This document shows, piece by piece, positions 10,612 through 18,838 of a stretch of 64,000 nt of DNA. Positions within the stretch are counted from its first letter, which is position 1. Every line of letters begins with the position of its first letter. The position numbers were made by a program, and so were the translations under genes. This DNA comes from JBCCQL01 sp039414355. GTDB lineage: Bacteria > Planctomycetota > Planctomycetia > Pirellulales > Lacipirellulaceae. The notes beneath the pieces were generated by a model, which made no database searches, had not been told where the DNA came from, and was given only the letters and a program-made list of their open reading frames with translations. Location: assembly GCA_039414355.1 (NCBI GenBank), contig JBCDJN010000001.1, positions 74,107 through 138,106 of the forward strand. Direction: 5' to 3'.

Positions 10612-12045
10612 ATGGCACAGCAGGAAAACAGCTTCCGCACCGAACGCGACACGATGGGCGAGATGCAGGTGCCGGCCGACGCGCTGTACGGCGCCTCGAC
10701 CGCCCGCGCGGTGGAGAATTTCCCCATCGCCAACCGCCCGCTACCGCCCGCAGTGATCCACGCGTTCGGCCACCTCAAGGCGGCGTGCGCTCAGGCGAAC
10801 AGGGACCTCGGCAAGCTCGACGCCAAGCTGGCGGACGCCATCATCGCCGCCGCGGATGAGGTCTCCCAGGGCAAGCACGACCGCCACTTCCCGGTGGACG
10901 TGTACCAAACCGGCAGCGGCACCAGCACCAACATGAACGCCAACGAGGTGATCGCCTCGCTGGCCAATGAGAAGCTCGGCCTGGGCGCCACCACCAAGGC
11001 CGAAGGCGGCGTCCACCCCAACGACCACGTCAACATGGGGCAGTCGTCGAACGATACGTTCCCAACGGCGATGCACATCGCGGCCGGCCAAGCTCTAAGC
11101 CTGGACGGAAGTCTCCATGCTGGCCTTCTCAAGCTAAGCGAAGAGCTCACAAGAAAAGTCAAGGCGTGGGACGAAATCGTAAAGATTGGTCGAACGCACC
11201 TGATGGATGCGACGCCGATAAGACTGGGACAAGTGCTTCGTGGTTTTGGATGGCAAGTGCACCATGCGTCGGGCCGGGTCATCTCGGGCAGCGTGCAGCT
11301 CAATGGCAATATGCCAATCGGCGGAACCGCCGTTGGAACCGGAATTAACGCTCACCCACAGTTCGCAGGGAAGGTCTGCGATACCCTTAGCGAAAGGCTG
11401 GGTCTCGAGTTTCGAGAAGCGGCCGATCATGCCGAAGCACAAGCGGCAAAAGATGCTTTCGTGTGTGCCCACGGTGAGTTGAAGTCACTTGCCGTCTCCC
11501 TCTCCAAGATCGCGAACGACATCCGCCACCTCGGCAGCGGGCCGCGGTGCGGGATCGGCGAGCTGGTGCTGCCAGCGATCCAGCCGGGCAGCTCGATCAT
11601 GCCGGGGAAGGTCAACCCGGTGATCTGCGAAAGCGTGATGCAGGTCTGCTGTCGAGTGGTGGGCAACGACGCCACCGTTACCATGGCCGGCATGGGGGGC
11701 GTAGGGAGCATCTTCGAGCTCAACGTCGCCATGCCGGTGATGATCGACGCGTGTCTGGAGTCGGTCTCGCTGCTGGCCAACGCCTGCAACGTGTTCGTCG
11801 ACAAGCTGCTCACCGGCCTGGAAGTGAACGAGGAGCGGTGTGCCGAGCTGCTCGACGCGTCGCTGATGACCATCACGGCCCTGGCGCCGGAGATTGGTTA
11901 CGAGAAGTGCGCCGCGCTCGCCAAGCAGGCGTACAAAGAGAACAAGACCATCAAGCAGCTCGTCGGCGAGCAGAACCTGATGCCGGCCGAGCGGCTTGAG
12001 GAGCTGATGAACTACGACCGCATGACGCGGCCGGACGAAGCGTGA
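10612..12045 (+). CDS. fumC: fumarate hydratase, class II
   Basis: A 477-residue cytosolic enzyme that interconverts fumarate and malate in the citric acid cycle. The order of conserved motifs is that of class II fumarases: GSGTSTNMNANEV, the TKAEGGVHPNDHVNMGQSSN segment, GRTHLMDATPIRLGQ, GGTAVGTGINAHP, and the catalytic-loop signature GSSIMPGKVNP near residue 326. Length and motif order are normal, so the enzyme should be active. A candidate -10 element TATTAT lies at 10525-10530. The central third of the gene has a codon usage unlike the rest (see the separate entry at 11090-11480). A short-unit inverted-repeat array begins 7 bases after the stop. Confidence 0.97.
   Translation: MAQQENSFRTERDTMGEMQVPADALYGASTARAVENFPIANRPLPPAVIHAFGHLKAACAQANRDLGKLDAKLADAIIAAADEVSQGKHDRHFPVDVYQTGSGTSTNMNANEVIASLANEKLGLGATTKAEGGVHPNDHVNMGQSSNDTFPTAMHIAAGQALSLDGSLHAGLLKLSEELTRKVKAWDEIVKIGRTHLMDATPIRLGQVLRGFGWQVHHASGRVISGSVQLNGNMPIGGTAVGTGINAHPQFAGKVCDTLSERLGLEFREAADHAEAQAAKDAFVCAHGELKSLAVSLSKIANDIRHLGSGPRCGIGELVLPAIQPGSSIMPGKVNPVICESVMQVCCRVVGNDATVTMAGMGGVGSIFELNVAMPVMIDACLESVSLLANACNVFVDKLLTGLEVNEERCAELLDASLMTITALAPEIGYEKCAALAKQAYKENKTIKQLVGEQNLMPAERLEELMNYDRMTRPDEA
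11090..11480 (+). other. low-GC3 mosaic patch inside fumC
   Basis: By hand count, only 66 of 120 codons between 11101 and 11460 end in G or C (55%). In the flanks 10921-11040 and 11521-11640 it is 76 of 80 (95%). Codons that are rare elsewhere in the gene (AGA, AAA, ATA, GTA, ACA, CTA) cluster here. The reading frame and motifs are intact. This points to replacement of the segment by recombination with a lower-GC homologue. Confidence 0.8.
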
Positions 12046-12051
12046 CGTTGG

Positions 12052-12122
12052 GGCTGTTGGCTCCTGGCTGTTGGCGGCCCGCCAGCAGTGAGCCAACCGC
12101 CAACAGCTAATAGCCAACAGCC
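12052..12122 (+). repeat. short-unit inverted-repeat array after fumC
   Basis: Two nested perfect 11-bp stems: GGCTGTTGGCT (12052-12062) with AGCCAACAGCC (12112-12122), and GCTGTTGGCGG (12067-12077) with CCGCCAACAGC (12097-12107), separated by a symmetric 4-by-4 internal loop. The same GCTGTTGGC unit is thus present twice on each strand. It begins 7 bases after the fumC stop and ends 13 bases before the TPR gene. Confidence 0.85.
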
Positions 12123-12135
12123 GGAAACCCCTCGC

Positions 12136-13539
12136 ATGGATGCGAAGCTGGTTCTTATCACGGGCGTCTGCCTGGCGCCGATCTGTTGCGCGCAGGGTCT
12201 CGACGAGGCCGTGGCGCCGGCGACGTTCGTTCGTCCGCCGGCAAACGCGTCGCCTAAGCTGCAGCCATCGCCCAAGCTCCCCTCGCTCCGCCCCACCCCG
12301 GCGCCGGCGGCAGCGCGGCCCGCGCAACCGGTGGGGGCGCCGCTGCCTTCGCTCACACGCGGCCCGAAACAGCCCCCGCAGCCGGTCGCCCCGGCGCCGC
12401 CTCGGCTGCTAGTCCCCCGGGCGCTGCCGCCGACGCAGACCGATCACGGAACGGACGACGCGCTCGCCCGCGCCTTTGACGTCGAGGGGCTCTCGCTGGC
12501 GATGACGCCGCGGCCCGCGAATGACGGCGTTGTCTTCGTCTCTGATGCGGCGGTCCGGCTCGCTTCCGCGGAGTCGGCCGTGCTGGCGCCGGAGCTCGCG
12601 CAAACGCTCGCCGAGGTCGAAGAGCTTGCCGGACGCGCAACGGCGATCGGTGACTTGAACGACGTGATCGAGCGCTGCCGGGCGCCCGGTCGATCGGACA
12701 AGTATAAGGTCCGCCACTCCCGGCTTGCGAAGGCCGCTTCGTGGGCCTTCAACCGGCGAGGCGAGGTGCGGAGCGACCGCGGCGAAGAACACGCCGCCTA
12801 CGAGGACTTCGACCAAGCGATCAAGATCGACCCCGCCAACGCCGCGGCGTTGCACAACCGCGGCTGCACGCTTGCCGCCTACGGCCGGCACGACGCTGCG
12901 CTGGTGGACTTCGGCCGGGCGATCACGCTAGGCCACGACCCCGCCGTCGCCTACGCCAACCGCGGCGAGCTGCTGCTCTCGATCGGCCGTCTTAACCAGG
13001 CCGAGGCGGACTTCACGGAGGCGCTCAAGGCCGAGCCCGACCGCGTTGCCTGCCTGGCCGGCCGCGCGTCGGCATTGCAGGGGCAGGGCCGCGTGGCCGA
13101 AGCGGTCCGCGACCTCAACCAAGCCATCGCCATCGACCCGCAGTGTGCCGAGAGCTACGCCGGGCGTGGGGCCCTGTACGCGGCGGCCGGCTACTTTGAG
13201 CAAGCGATCGCCGACTTCGACGCGGCGCTCTTGCACGACGCCGAGTGCGTGGCCGCCTACAAGAGTTTCGCCTGGCTGCTAGCTACGTGCCACGACGCGG
13301 ACTTCCGCGACCCGACCAAAGCGGTGGAGTGCGCCCGCCGGGCCCTTCGCCTGGGCGACGCGGGAGACCCGATGCTGCTGGACGCGGCCGCCGCCGCGCA
13401 CGCTGCCGCGGGCGACTTCGCGCAGGCCGTCAAGCTGCAACAACAAGCGTCGCTGGTCGCCTCACCCCAGCTGCGTGAGGAGTTCGACAAGCGGCACGAA
13501 CTCTACCGAGCCGGAAAGACCTACACGCAGAGCGACTGA
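12136..13539 (+). CDS. exported TPR-repeat protein
   Basis: A 467-residue protein. It has a probable signal peptide (KLVLITGVCLAPICCAQG), then a proline-rich low-complexity stretch to about residue 110, and a block of at least five tetratricopeptide repeats from about residue 210 to the end, for example AYEDFDQAIKIDPANAAALH and EAVRDLNQAIAIDPQCAESY. The block ends with a degenerate repeat containing FAWLLATC, common in planctomycete TPR proteins. It is paralogous to the next gene: both share the pre-repeat helix, repeat order and the FAWL.ATC segment. It probably scaffolds protein contacts outside the cytoplasm; no partner is identifiable. The ATG at 12136 is chosen because it starts the signal peptide. 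Confidence 0.85.
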   Translation: MDAKLVLITGVCLAPICCAQGLDEAVAPATFVRPPANASPKLQPSPKLPSLRPTPAPAAARPAQPVGAPLPSLTRGPKQPPQPVAPAPPRLLVPRALPPTQTDHGTDDALARAFDVEGLSLAMTPRPANDGVVFVSDAAVRLASAESAVLAPELAQTLAEVEELAGRATAIGDLNDVIERCRAPGRSDKYKVRHSRLAKAASWAFNRRGEVRSDRGEEHAAYEDFDQAIKIDPANAAALHNRGCTLAAYGRHDAALVDFGRAITLGHDPAVAYANRGELLLSIGRLNQAEADFTEALKAEPDRVACLAGRASALQGQGRVAEAVRDLNQAIAIDPQCAESYAGRGALYAAAGYFEQAIADFDAALLHDAECVAAYKSFAWLLATCHDADFRDPTKAVECARRALRLGDAGDPMLLDAAAAAHAAAGDFAQAVKLQQQASLVASPQLREEFDKRHELYRAGKTYTQSD

Positions 13540-13748
13540 CCGCTGAGCGTTGACGATCGGACATGCCAGCACCTTGGCAGACTTTTCCGATTCTATCGAT
13601 TCCCCGCTTAATTCCAGTTAGGTCAACGGCGCCGATTAACCGATACCCCTCGCAGCGGATCGGCTGCGCCGACCGTGAACAACTCATTTCCGCTCGGCCG
13701 CTAGGCGGCTTGGGCGAGGCGTCCTCCTGTTGGAGTGGAACCGAAACT

Positions 13749-15866
13749 ATGGCAGCTTGCTTCGTGAAAGCCTCTTGGCGTCGGATGGGCGCCGGTTTGG
13801 TGCTGGCCTGCTTGGCGGCGCCAGTGGCGATGGGCCAGTCGGGCGTGGTCTTTGTGGGCGACGACGCCCCCACCGCCCAGGCCGGTCCGCAGGTTCCGAC
13901 GCTGAAGCCCAGCGGAGCAACACGTTCGCAGCCGCGCGCCGGGGGCGACCCTCGTTACCTGAACAGCCAGCAGATCAAGTCTGGCGCCAACGGCGTGTCG
14001 CGTGCCGATTACGCCCGCGCCATCAGCCAGCAGATCACCGAAACCGAGGCGAAGCCCAAGCGCGGTTTCTTCTCGCGGCTTGGCATGGGCTTTGGCCGCG
14101 GCGACCAGCCCGATCCCGCTCCGAAGCCGGCGCCCAACGTCCAGCCGCGTGTCGGCGGCGTGCAACCGGCGGCTTACGTTGCCGATAGCGCCCGCGGCAC
14201 GAACTCTTTCGACTCCGCTGGGACCCGCGAGCGGACCGGCCTCTTTAGCTGGGGCAGCAAGCCGAAGACCACACCAAAGCGTCAGCCCGCCCGCACCACC
14301 AAGCCGGCGCCCAAGAGCGTCGCGAAGACTCGGCCTACCACAACGCGTCCGACGGGCAAGACTTCGGTCGGCGCCAAGAAGCAGCTCGCGCAGAGCGGCA
14401 CAGTCGGCACGCGTCCGCCCGCTAAGAAGCTCGCGTCGCCGTCGACGCCGCCTGCCAAGCCGGCCGCGCGTCGGATGCCGGACGGTCCGATTGCCTTCGC
14501 CACGGATCCGCCGGCGAAGGAGAAGAAACTGCCGCGACCGTTCTTGATGCCTGCCCCAGCCAACAAGCCGGCGGCTGAGAAGCCGCTGACCGCAAGCCTA
14601 AAGCGACCAAACCGGCCGATCGCCGAGGCGAAGGGTCCGGCGGCGGTTCGGGTTAAGCCCCAGATGCCCAAGCCGGCCCCCATCGCCCAAAGCGAGCCGA
14701 CACTAAGCACGCCGGCCCCGAGCGCACCGGTGCTGACGCCCGAGGATGCCTTGATGAAGGCGCCGGTTGTACGCTCGATTCCTCCGCGCCCGTCCAAGCC
14801 AGCGGCCATCGTCTCGCAAGCGAAGCCGAGCAATCCGGTGCCGCCGCCGGTGGCCAATCAGCCGGGGCCTTCGCCCCGCGCTGTGGAGATCTTGGCTCAC
14901 GCCAACCAGCTGGCCCAGCGTAGCCAGAGCGAAGCGGACTTCACGCTCGTGGCCCAACACTGCCGCCACGTGCAGGCGATCGATAACTCGCCGGCTGCGA
15001 ATGCCTACAGCCGGCAGCTCGCCTCGTGGGCTCTGAACAAGCGGGGCGAAGCCCGGGCCGACGCCGGTCGCAGCAGCGAAGCGATGACCGACTTCGACGA
15101 CGCCCTAGCGCTCGACCCCACGCGTTGGCGAGCGATCCATAACCGCGGCGTGCTGCTCGCGCAGTCGGGCTCGTTCGCCGAGGCGTTTGAGGCGTTCAAC
15201 CAGACGCTGCGGCACAACCCGAAGTTCGCCAAGGCGTACTCCAACCGCGCGGCGTTGTTTGTGCAGGCGGGTGACTTCGCCTCGGCGATGGAAGACTACC
15301 GCCGGGCGATCGACGCCAACCCGGACTTGGCCATCGCTCACAAGGGCCAGGGCCGCGTTTGCCACATGCTGGGCAAGATGGATCAGGCGCTGCGACACAT
15401 GGACGCGGCGGCGCTCCTCTCGCCGAAAGACGCCTCGGTGCTGAGTTGCCGGGCCGACCTGCTGGTCGACATGGGCCGCTACGCCGCCGCTGTGGATTCG
15501 TACCAGCGTGCGATTGCGGTCGACCCGGCGATGCCGTCGGCGTACCGCAACCTCGCTTGGCTGCAGGCGACCTGCCCGGAAGACGCCTACCGCGACGCCG
15601 CCAACGCCGTGGCCAACGCCACGCAGGCGCTTGAGCTGGCGGGCGTTGAGGACGACATCAGTCTCGACACGCTGGCGGCGGCCCAAGCGGCCTCGGGCGA
15701 CTTCGAGTCGGCCGCGTCGACAATCCGCAAGGCGATCGCCCTCGCCCCGGCCGGCGACCAAGCCGTGTACGCCGAGCGGCTCAGCCTGTACCAATCGGGC
15801 CAGGCGTTCACCAGCTCGCCGGTGGCGGAGGTCCAGCAAGCGGGCTTTGACCGCGTGCTTCGATAG
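13749..15866 (+). CDS. exported TPR-repeat protein with long basic Pro/Ala/Lys linker
   Basis: A 705-residue protein whose signal peptide (MGAGLVLACLAAPVAMGQ) begins shortly after the ATG at 13749. Residues of about 30-370 are disordered, rich in proline, alanine, lysine and threonine, and very basic. This resembles linkers that cross the periplasm or bind acidic polymers. From about 375 to the end there are TPR repeats, including FDDALALDPTRWRAIHNRGV and MEDYRRAIDANPDLAIAHKG, closing with an NLAWLQATC segment that matches its upstream neighbour. The pair evidently arose by tandem duplication followed by growth of the linker. The open frame continues to 13563 but without coding character. The function is unknown. 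Confidence 0.83.
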   Translation: MAACFVKASWRRMGAGLVLACLAAPVAMGQSGVVFVGDDAPTAQAGPQVPTLKPSGATRSQPRAGGDPRYLNSQQIKSGANGVSRADYARAISQQITETEAKPKRGFFSRLGMGFGRGDQPDPAPKPAPNVQPRVGGVQPAAYVADSARGTNSFDSAGTRERTGLFSWGSKPKTTPKRQPARTTKPAPKSVAKTRPTTTRPTGKTSVGAKKQLAQSGTVGTRPPAKKLASPSTPPAKPAARRMPDGPIAFATDPPAKEKKLPRPFLMPAPANKPAAEKPLTASLKRPNRPIAEAKGPAAVRVKPQMPKPAPIAQSEPTLSTPAPSAPVLTPEDALMKAPVVRSIPPRPSKPAAIVSQAKPSNPVPPPVANQPGPSPRAVEILAHANQLAQRSQSEADFTLVAQHCRHVQAIDNSPAANAYSRQLASWALNKRGEARADAGRSSEAMTDFDDALALDPTRWRAIHNRGVLLAQSGSFAEAFEAFNQTLRHNPKFAKAYSNRAALFVQAGDFASAMEDYRRAIDANPDLAIAHKGQGRVCHMLGKMDQALRHMDAAALLSPKDASVLSCRADLLVDMGRYAAAVDSYQRAIAVDPAMPSAYRNLAWLQATCPEDAYRDAANAVANATQALELAGVEDDISLDTLAAAQAASGDFESAASTIRKAIALAPAGDQAVYAERLSLYQSGQAFTSSPVAEVQQAGFDRVLR

Positions 15867-15936
15867 CAGGGCGGCTTGCCTCGCCCGCGGATTGGGTTAG
15901 CGTGGGGATGCCCACCCGGACCCACGAGCCCCACCG

Positions 15937-16887
15937 TTGGCCGACACCGTCTCCACCGTTGTCAGCGTGCCACCGCGTTACGACTTGGTTGGAACGCTTG
16001 CGCTGTTGACCATGGGCCGCGGCGATCCCTGCTTCCGCGTCGGCAGCCCCGGGCGGTTGCGGCTCGCCATCAGCGGGCCCTCAGGCCCGCTTGCCGTGTC
16101 GCTGGCCGCCGGCGATGGCACGGTATCGATTGAAGTCACCGGCCCCGATCCCGAATGGCTAACGCCGCTGCTCCCCCGCCTTCTGGGGCTAAGGTCTGAC
16201 CACGCGCAGTTCGACAGCCCGCCGCGGCTCCGTGACCTCGCCAACCGCTACGCCGGGCTGCGGCTTCCGCAAGTGCCGGCGGTGGTTCCGCGTGTTGTGC
16301 AGATCGTGCTGCAACAGCTCGTCAGTTTCCGCGACGCCGCTCACGGCTGGCGGGAGCTTGTGACGCGGCACGGCGAAACCGCGGGCGAGAACCCCGTAGG
16401 CCAGCCACGGCTCATCGCGCCGCCCTCGGCAAAGACGCTCGCCAAGCTGCCATCGCACGAGTACGTTGCCTGCGGAATCCTCCCGCAACACGCCCGGCGG
16501 ATCGTCGGCGTCGCACGCGAGGCGACTAAGCTCGAAGCCGATTGGGCGGGTGGACTCCGGCCCGATTCGGCCGAACGCGTAAGCCGACGCCTGGCGGCGC
16601 AGCCCGGGATCGGCCCTTGGACACTGGGATACCTGCGGGGGGCGGGACTCGGCGACAGCGACGCGGTCGTGTTGGGTGACTACAGTTTCCCCCGCAGCGT
16701 CGCCTACTTCTTCGCCAACCCGAGCGAAGCCGACGCCGCCGCGGAGAAGGCGACCGACGAAGAGATGCTCCGCTTGCTCGAGCCGTATCGGCCGTACCGC
16801 TTCTACGTGCTGTCGCTCATCTTGAAGGGGGGAGGCCCGCCGCTGCGGAAGGGCCCGCATCGTCCGCCGCTACGCGACCGGCTTTAA
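15937..16887 (+). CDS. DNA-3-methyladenine glycosylase II-like protein (HhH-GPD)
   Basis: A 316-residue protein with an N-terminal beta domain (about 1-90) and an all-helical C-terminal domain. The helix-hairpin-helix is LAAQPGIGPWTLGYLRGAG and the catalytic aspartate is probable in the following segment (SDAVVLGDYSFPRSVAYFF). This is the layout of AlkA-type base-excision glycosylases that remove alkylated purines from DNA. The C-terminal KGPHRPPLRDRL tail is unusual but typical of actinobacterial and planctomycete members. The preferred start is TTG at 15937; an in-frame GTG at 15967 is an alternative. It stands alone between the TPR and Yip1 genes. Confidence 0.75.
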   Translation: MADTVSTVVSVPPRYDLVGTLALLTMGRGDPCFRVGSPGRLRLAISGPSGPLAVSLAAGDGTVSIEVTGPDPEWLTPLLPRLLGLRSDHAQFDSPPRLRDLANRYAGLRLPQVPAVVPRVVQIVLQQLVSFRDAAHGWRELVTRHGETAGENPVGQPRLIAPPSAKTLAKLPSHEYVACGILPQHARRIVGVAREATKLEADWAGGLRPDSAERVSRRLAAQPGIGPWTLGYLRGAGLGDSDAVVLGDYSFPRSVAYFFANPSEADAAAEKATDEEMLRLLEPYRPYRFYVLSLILKGGGPPLRKGPHRPPLRDRL

Positions 16888-16953
16888 GGTTTGCTAGCGG
16901 TTAGGAGACGTGGTACCACGGGCCTCAGTTCCCCGCCTTCAAATGACGCGCCC

Positions 16954-17658
16954 ATGACCGACGAGAATCCGTATCGTTTCGACGATCAGCTTAACCAGCC
17001 CGCAAACCCATTCGCAGCGCCGCAGGCGGTGGACGAGGAGGCTACCCGGGAGTTGCCGCCGGGAGAGTTGGGGCTGAATCCTTGGGTTGCGATCCTCCAC
17101 CAACCGAGGACAGCGATCCGAGCGATCGTCGACTTCAACCCGTATCACCAGTTGCTTCTGGTGAGCATCGCGGGCGGCGGCATTGCCATGTTCGGCATGA
17201 ACGACGGGAGTGAAGACGCGGCCAACCTGCCTCTTGGCCCGTTGATCGCAACCGCCCTGATCGGGGGGCCGATCGCCGGCCTTCTGGTCACGTTCGTCCT
17301 CGGATCGATCTTCAAGATTTCCGCGAGCGCCCTTGGCGGCACGGCAACGTATCCCGAGATGTGGGCCGCCTACGCCTGGACGTTGGCGCCGAGCGTCTGG
17401 GCGGCGCCCGGTACGCTACTCACGGCAATTGCCACAAGCCCCGACGTCGTGGATCGCGTCGGCGGGGCCGTCATGCCGCTCGCTTTGCTCAACACCGCCG
17501 CGGCCATTGTTGCTGGCGTTTGGTCGCTGGTGATCTGCGTGAATACATTTGCCGAGGTGAATCGTTTCTCGGCACTGCGCGGGTTCGGCACGCTGATGCT
17601 GCCAATCGTCCTCATCGTTGCAGCGATGATCGCGCTTTTCGCGGTTCTGGTGAACTAG
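16954..17658 (+). CDS. Yip1-family integral membrane protein
   Basis: A 234-residue protein with a hydrophilic, Asn/Pro/Glu-rich N-terminus (about 1-50) followed by five predicted membrane segments. Examples are LLLVSIAGGGIAMFGM, IATALIGGPIAGLLVTFVLG and LMLPIVLIVAAMIALFAVLV. The pattern of a WVAILHQPRTAIRAIVD lead-in before the first helix, and a GG-rich segment before a TYPEMWAAYAWTLAP stretch, fits bacterial Yip1-domain proteins. Their molecular role is not established. The gene converges with the cysteine-rich lipoprotein gene and shares a strong hairpin with it. Confidence 0.75.
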   Translation: MTDENPYRFDDQLNQPANPFAAPQAVDEEATRELPPGELGLNPWVAILHQPRTAIRAIVDFNPYHQLLLVSIAGGGIAMFGMNDGSEDAANLPLGPLIATALIGGPIAGLLVTFVLGSIFKISASALGGTATYPEMWAAYAWTLAPSVWAAPGTLLTAIATSPDVVDRVGGAVMPLALLNTAAAIVAGVWSLVICVNTFAEVNRFSALRGFGTLMLPIVLIVAAMIALFAVLVN

Positions 17659-17674
17659 CAGCCACCAACGCAGA

Positions 17675-17712
17675 CCAGCCGCCCTGACGCTTCCGTGCGT
17701 CTTGGCGGCTGG
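17675..17712. terminator. bidirectional hairpin between convergent genes
   Basis: CCAGCCGCC (17675-17683) pairs with GGCGGCTGG (17704-17712), and an inner GACGC/GCGTC stem continues the helix around a small loop. It lies exactly between the convergent Yip1 and cysteine-rich lipoprotein genes, so it can end both transcripts. No T-tract is present on either side. Confidence 0.6.
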
Positions 17713-17757
17713 CAGGGCGTGATTCCGTTCACGCGTCGCTGGGTTGTCTCCGCCTCG

Positions 17758-18207
17758 TTACGGGCGGCAGCCGTAGGCGCCGGTGGGGCCGATCGGCATC
17801 GGGTTCTTCGCCAGGAAGTCCCGCGGGCCCCGCGTTGTGTAGTACGGGTAAGCCACGGCGCCCACAGGCGGACCGGCGTTGAAGTTGTAGTTGCTGTCGC
17901 CGGCGCCCAGTGGCAGGCAGCTCGGTCCGCCGCCGGCGCCAAACGCGCCGCCGCCGCCGAACGGCCCACAGCCGTTGCAGCCGCCGTACCCGCCGCAGCC
18001 ACCACCACCGCAGCAGCCCGCGTCTCCGCAGCATTCCCCGCCACAGCCGCAGCTTGGGCCGCATTCGCACGTGGGGCCGCAGTCGTCGCAGCCACACGAG
18101 GGCGGCGGGCAGGTCCCGCAGCCGGCGCCGCAGCCCGGCTTCATCGATTGGCAGCCAACGCTCGAGGCCACCATCAGAGCCGCCGCAGCGGCAAGCATGA
18201 GTCGCAT
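17758..18207 (-). CDS. cysteine- and glycine-rich small lipoprotein
   Basis: A 149-residue protein. The signal segment MRLMLAAAAALMVASSVGC ends in a lipobox, so cysteine 19 should be lipidated. The mature part has 19 further cysteines, most in short CxC, CxxC and CC spacings between residues 25 and 85 (for example CGCDDCGPTCECGPSCGCGG), in a glycine-rich setting. After that come a Gly/Phe/Ala stretch and a cysteine-poor tail rich in Tyr and Pro with one near-terminal cysteine. Dense CxC and CC spacing suggests metal binding or a disulphide-linked surface layer; neither can be shown from sequence. The ATG at 18207 is chosen over longer frames because it starts the signal peptide. Confidence 0.75.
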   Translation of the reverse strand: MRLMLAAAAALMVASSVGCQSMKPGCGAGCGTCPPPSCGCDDCGPTCECGPSCGCGGECCGDAGCCGGGGCGGYGGCNGCGPFGGGGAFGAGGGPSCLPLGAGDSNYNFNAGPPVGAVAYPYYTTRGPRDFLAKNPMPIGPTGAYGCRP

Positions 18208-18356
18208 GAGTTGGTCCCCCCCAGGATCCGCGCCGCGACGCCCCGACCCGCGCACCGTGGCGGGCGCCGGACGCTGGCGCGGCAATTCTCTGTTGGGGAG
18301 GTATCGGCGTTACAATCGGCAGGATTGAACCTTTCGCCACAACCGGGTGCGCCACC

Positions 18357-18665
18357 ATGTCTGCCCGCAAGCTGCCGTCGCTCCGCAAGCCCGAGCCCGT
18401 CGACGAGACGCCGGCAGGCGAAGGAGCTAGCGAGCCCGCGGAAGTGCCCACCGCCGCCCCACCGCCGACCGGGGGCTACCGGTTCGACCTGCGGATGATC
18501 TTCCTGCTGATGTTCATCGCCTGCGTCGCCGCGGCGGGCTGGGGCGGCATGACGCGCAAAGTGGATCACGAGTACTACGTGATCTTCGCCACCGCCGCGC
18601 CGGTGGCGGTGCTAGCGGTCGTTGGCCTGCTGCACCATATCGCCAAGATGCGGCGAAGGAAGTAG
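18357..18665 (+). CDS. small membrane protein of unknown function
   Basis: A 102-residue protein. A basic, then Pro/Glu-rich N-terminus (about 1-38) precedes two hydrophobic segments, FDLRMIFLLMFIACVAAAGW and IFATAAPVAVLAVVGLLHHI, with a short MTRKVDHEYY loop between them. It ends in a basic KMRRRK. It looks like a two-helix inner-membrane protein with both ends in the cytoplasm. A TACAAT element (18311-18316) lies about 40 bases upstream and could be a -10 box. A 7-bp tandem repeat starts at the last base of its stop codon. No family was recognised. Confidence 0.7.
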   Translation: MSARKLPSLRKPEPVDETPAGEGASEPAEVPTAAPPPTGGYRFDLRMIFLLMFIACVAAAGWGGMTRKVDHEYYVIFATAAPVAVLAVVGLLHHIAKMRRRK

Positions 18666-18685
18666 GCGGTGGGCGGTGGGCGGTG
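18665..18685 (+). repeat. 7-bp tandem repeat (GGCGGTG x3)
   Basis: Three perfect copies of GGCGGTG run from 18665 to 18685, beginning on the final base of the preceding gene's stop codon. No inverted partner was found nearby. It matches the placement of the other short-unit arrays in this window: directly behind a stop codon, between two genes on the same strand. Confidence 0.7.
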
Positions 18686-18838
18686 GCCAGAAGCCTCCTC
18701 CAGCGTCTCTTGGCCGGCTGCGACGCTCCTGCTACAAGTCGCCGCGCGGCCCGGGCTTCGGTCCGGCCCTCGCTAGCAGAGACTCTCGACGGCGTCGTCC
18801 CCTTCGAAACCCCAGCGCCGAAGCCTGAGCATCAACGA

